Below, piece by piece: positions 14,041 through 15,619 of a stretch of DNA of 15,619 nt. The notes under the pieces were generated by a model. That model saw nothing but the letters and a program-made list of their open reading frames with translations. It did not search any database and was not told where the DNA came from. How positions within the stretch are numbered: the first letter of the stretch is position 1; every line of letters begins with the position of its first letter. Source of the DNA: Anaerolineaceae bacterium UBA5224 (GTDB lineage Bacteria; Chloroflexota; Anaerolineae; Anaerolineales; Anaerolineaceae); contig DHUW01000010.1 of NCBI GenBank assembly GCA_002409365.1, positions 1 to 15,619 on the forward strand, in the 5' to 3' direction. The position numbers and the translations under genes are program-made.

Positions 14041-14063
14041 AAACTTGTGCAATGCTCGCTCAC
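14041..14063. repeat. 23-bp direct repeat, copy covering the comM start codon
   Basis: Exact partner of 10738-10760. The ATG of comM is at its positions 12-14 and the repeat ends after the fourth codon, so in this copy it is part of a functional gene start. Confidence 0.9.
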
Positions 14064-15572
14064 GTATTTTCCTGCGCTGTAATTGGACTGGATGGCGTCC
14101 TGATTGACATCGAAGTCGATTACGGGCAGGGGCTTCCCCGGATGGCGATTGTCGGGCTGCCGGATGAAGCTGTAAAAGAAAGCCGTGAACGCGTCTTTTC
14201 TGCCATCAAAAATGCCTACCTGGTCTACCCACGCAAGCCACTAACAGTGAATCTCGCTCCTGCATCTGTCCGTAAGGAAGGTCCATTCTTTGATCTGCCA
14301 ATCGCCGTAGGTGTGCTGATAACCGCTGAACAAATCCAACCTGAGGCTGTTGAAAATTCCCTGATCATCGGTGAACTCTCGCTGGATGGTTCGGTTAAGC
14401 ATGTTCGCGGAGTATTAGCTGCAGCCGCCCTGGCACGCAGCGAGGGGTATCACAAGGTTTATGTCCCTGCAAGCGACGCACCTGAAGCATCATTAATCCC
14501 TGATATCGAGGTCTACCCAGTAGAAACTCTCAACCAACTATGGCAGCATCTCAATGGCGAAAATCTGATTCCTCCCTTCCAACCTGGTGATGTCAATGCC
14601 CCGGAATTCATCATGGATTCCACCGATTTCAGCGAAGTTAAAGGGCAGGAGCATATCAAACGCGCCCTGGAAGTGGCAGCCGCCGGTGGGCATAATGTGC
14701 TGATGACTGGTTCTCCCGGAGCCGGCAAGACGCTTTTGGCGCGGGCAATGACCTCAATTTTGCCGTCGATGAGTTTGGACGAATCACTGGAAGTGACTCG
14801 AATTTACTCCATCAGCGACCAACTGCCAGCCGCAACGCCGCTTATCCGCCAACGTCCTTTTCGAGCCCCGCATCACACCATCAGCCATGCCGGCTTGGTA
14901 GGCGGTGGGCATGTTCCCAAACCGGGTGAGATCTCACTTGCTCACCGAGGCGTCTTATTTTTAGATGAACTGCCAGAATTTGGAAAACGCATCCTTGAAG
15001 TTTTACGGCAACCCCTGGAAGATAAGGTCGTCACAATCAGCCGTGCTCAGGGATCTTTCACTTTTCCGGCAAATTTCATGTTGGTCGGAGCGATGAACCC
15101 CTGCCCGTGTGGTTATTTTGGCGACACTTTGCGCCAATGCACCTGCGCGCCTGCTGCGATCAGTACTTACCAAAAACGGATCTCTGGTCCGCTGTTGGAC
15201 CGCATCGATATTCACCTGCAAGTCCCCAGGGTTGATTACCAGAAATTGAGCGACAAACGGGGCGGTGAAACCTCGGAAACCATCCGGGAGCGGGTTGAAG
15301 CAGCCCGACAGATTCAGATCAAACGTTTTACTGGCACAAAATTGGTCAGCAATGCAGACATGACCCCCAAAGAGATACGCCAATATTGCGTCTTGGATGC
15401 TGCCGGAGAAGGCCTGATGAAAACCGCTATGCGCCAGCTTCGCCTCACAGCCCGGGGATATCACCGGGTACTCAAACTTGCCCGCACAATTGCCGATCTA
15501 TCAGGCGAACCTGCCATCAAAACCGAACACCTGGCGGAAGCACTCCAATACCGCCAAAACGAAGAAGCGTAA
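14052..15572 (+). CDS. comM: ComM / YifB family Mg-chelatase-like AAA+ ATPase
   Basis: A 506-residue cytosolic ATPase. In naturally competent bacteria ComM is a hexameric helicase that drives branch migration during integration of incoming DNA. The N-terminal ChlI/Lon-like domain (1-170) has VFSCAVIGLDG (5-15), GLPRMAIVGLPDEAVKESRE (27-46), TVNLAPASVRKEGPFFDLP (65-83) and GELSLDG (107-113). The AAA+ core has Walker A GSPGAGKT (220-227), RPFRAPHHTISHAGLVGGG (268-286), Walker B GVLFLDELPEF (300-310), and a cysteine cluster CPC...CTC (351, 353, 363, 365) as found in the family. The C-terminal region (RLTARGYHRVLKLARTIADL) completes it; nothing is missing. The start MLAHVFS agrees with homologs. 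It is divergent from the protease gene; its first 12 bases belong to the direct repeat. Nothing downstream (15573-15619) can be assigned. Confidence 0.96.
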   Translation: MLAHVFSCAVIGLDGVLIDIEVDYGQGLPRMAIVGLPDEAVKESRERVFSAIKNAYLVYPRKPLTVNLAPASVRKEGPFFDLPIAVGVLITAEQIQPEAVENSLIIGELSLDGSVKHVRGVLAAAALARSEGYHKVYVPASDAPEASLIPDIEVYPVETLNQLWQHLNGENLIPPFQPGDVNAPEFIMDSTDFSEVKGQEHIKRALEVAAAGGHNVLMTGSPGAGKTLLARAMTSILPSMSLDESLEVTRIYSISDQLPAATPLIRQRPFRAPHHTISHAGLVGGGHVPKPGEISLAHRGVLFLDELPEFGKRILEVLRQPLEDKVVTISRAQGSFTFPANFMLVGAMNPCPCGYFGDTLRQCTCAPAAISTYQKRISGPLLDRIDIHLQVPRVDYQKLSDKRGGETSETIRERVEAARQIQIKRFTGTKLVSNADMTPKEIRQYCVLDAAGEGLMKTAMRQLRLTARGYHRVLKLARTIADLSGEPAIKTEHLAEALQYRQNEEA

Positions 15573-15619
15573 CGCTACTAACTTCCTCTTGATGCAAACT
15601 ATTTCAATATGGATTCAAA

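Noticed and set aside
1..15619. CRISPR array, insertion sequence or integrase
   Set aside because: No regularly spaced repeats were seen, and none of the proteins shows transposase or recombinase motifs, so the duplications at 9137-14063 cannot be assigned to a known mobile element.

Overview
The window looks like chromosomal DNA from an anaerobic member of the Chloroflexota, most likely class Anaerolineae. This is an inference from gene content, not from a marker phylogeny. The clues are secreted proteins ending in a short hydrophobic 'FIPLAEKP'-type tail, lipoproteins with Thr/Pro/Glu-rich linkers, a CapA lipoprotein with an extra N-terminal domain, and the order L21-L27-L31-thymidine kinase-HPRT. 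Base composition is fairly even, with no clearly foreign island. Most genes are on the minus strand.

Layout. (1) 1-3317, minus strand: a housekeeping run, read right to left as rplU, rpmA, rpmE, (terminator), tdk, hpt, cca. A strong sigma70-like promoter and a structured leader precede rplU. The L31 protein carries a C-terminal domain resembling the RNA polymerase alpha CTD. The cca gene runs off the left edge. (2) 3332-5308: small single genes. These are a four-helix membrane protein, a DUF488/YeaO protein, a tRNA-Glu(TTC) with a consensus promoter and its own terminator, and a 14-cysteine DUF3795 protein with a 10-bp palindrome upstream. (3) 5530-9055, minus strand: a cytosolic YwrD-type gamma-glutamyltransferase and a CapA-family lipoprotein. 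(4) 9137-14063: an accessory-looking block with a trigger-factor-like foldase lipoprotein and a 1016-residue secreted gingipain-type (C25) cysteine protease. (5) 14052-15572, plus strand: comM, transcribed away from the protease.

The most unusual part is region 4. The last ~90 bp of the C25 protease gene, with its terminator and downstream sequence, is present a second time as a decayed fragment at about 9137-9335; 84 aligned bases keep 71 identities. In addition, 23 bases covering the comM start codon are repeated exactly downstream of the protease gene (10738-10760 and 14041-14063), so the protease gene sits between direct repeats. A weaker version of this motif is also present near 9137. 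Together they suggest repeated duplication or cassette-like insertion of secreted-protein genes at the comM 5' end.

Functionally, the left half serves translation, nucleotide salvage and tRNA maturation. The tRNA-Glu does not encode its CCA end, so it needs the kind of enzyme cca encodes. The right half serves extracytoplasmic proteolysis, folding and wall or peptide metabolism: protease, foldase, CapA-like lipoprotein and gamma-glutamyl hydrolase could cooperate in protein or peptide use, but no shared regulation is visible.
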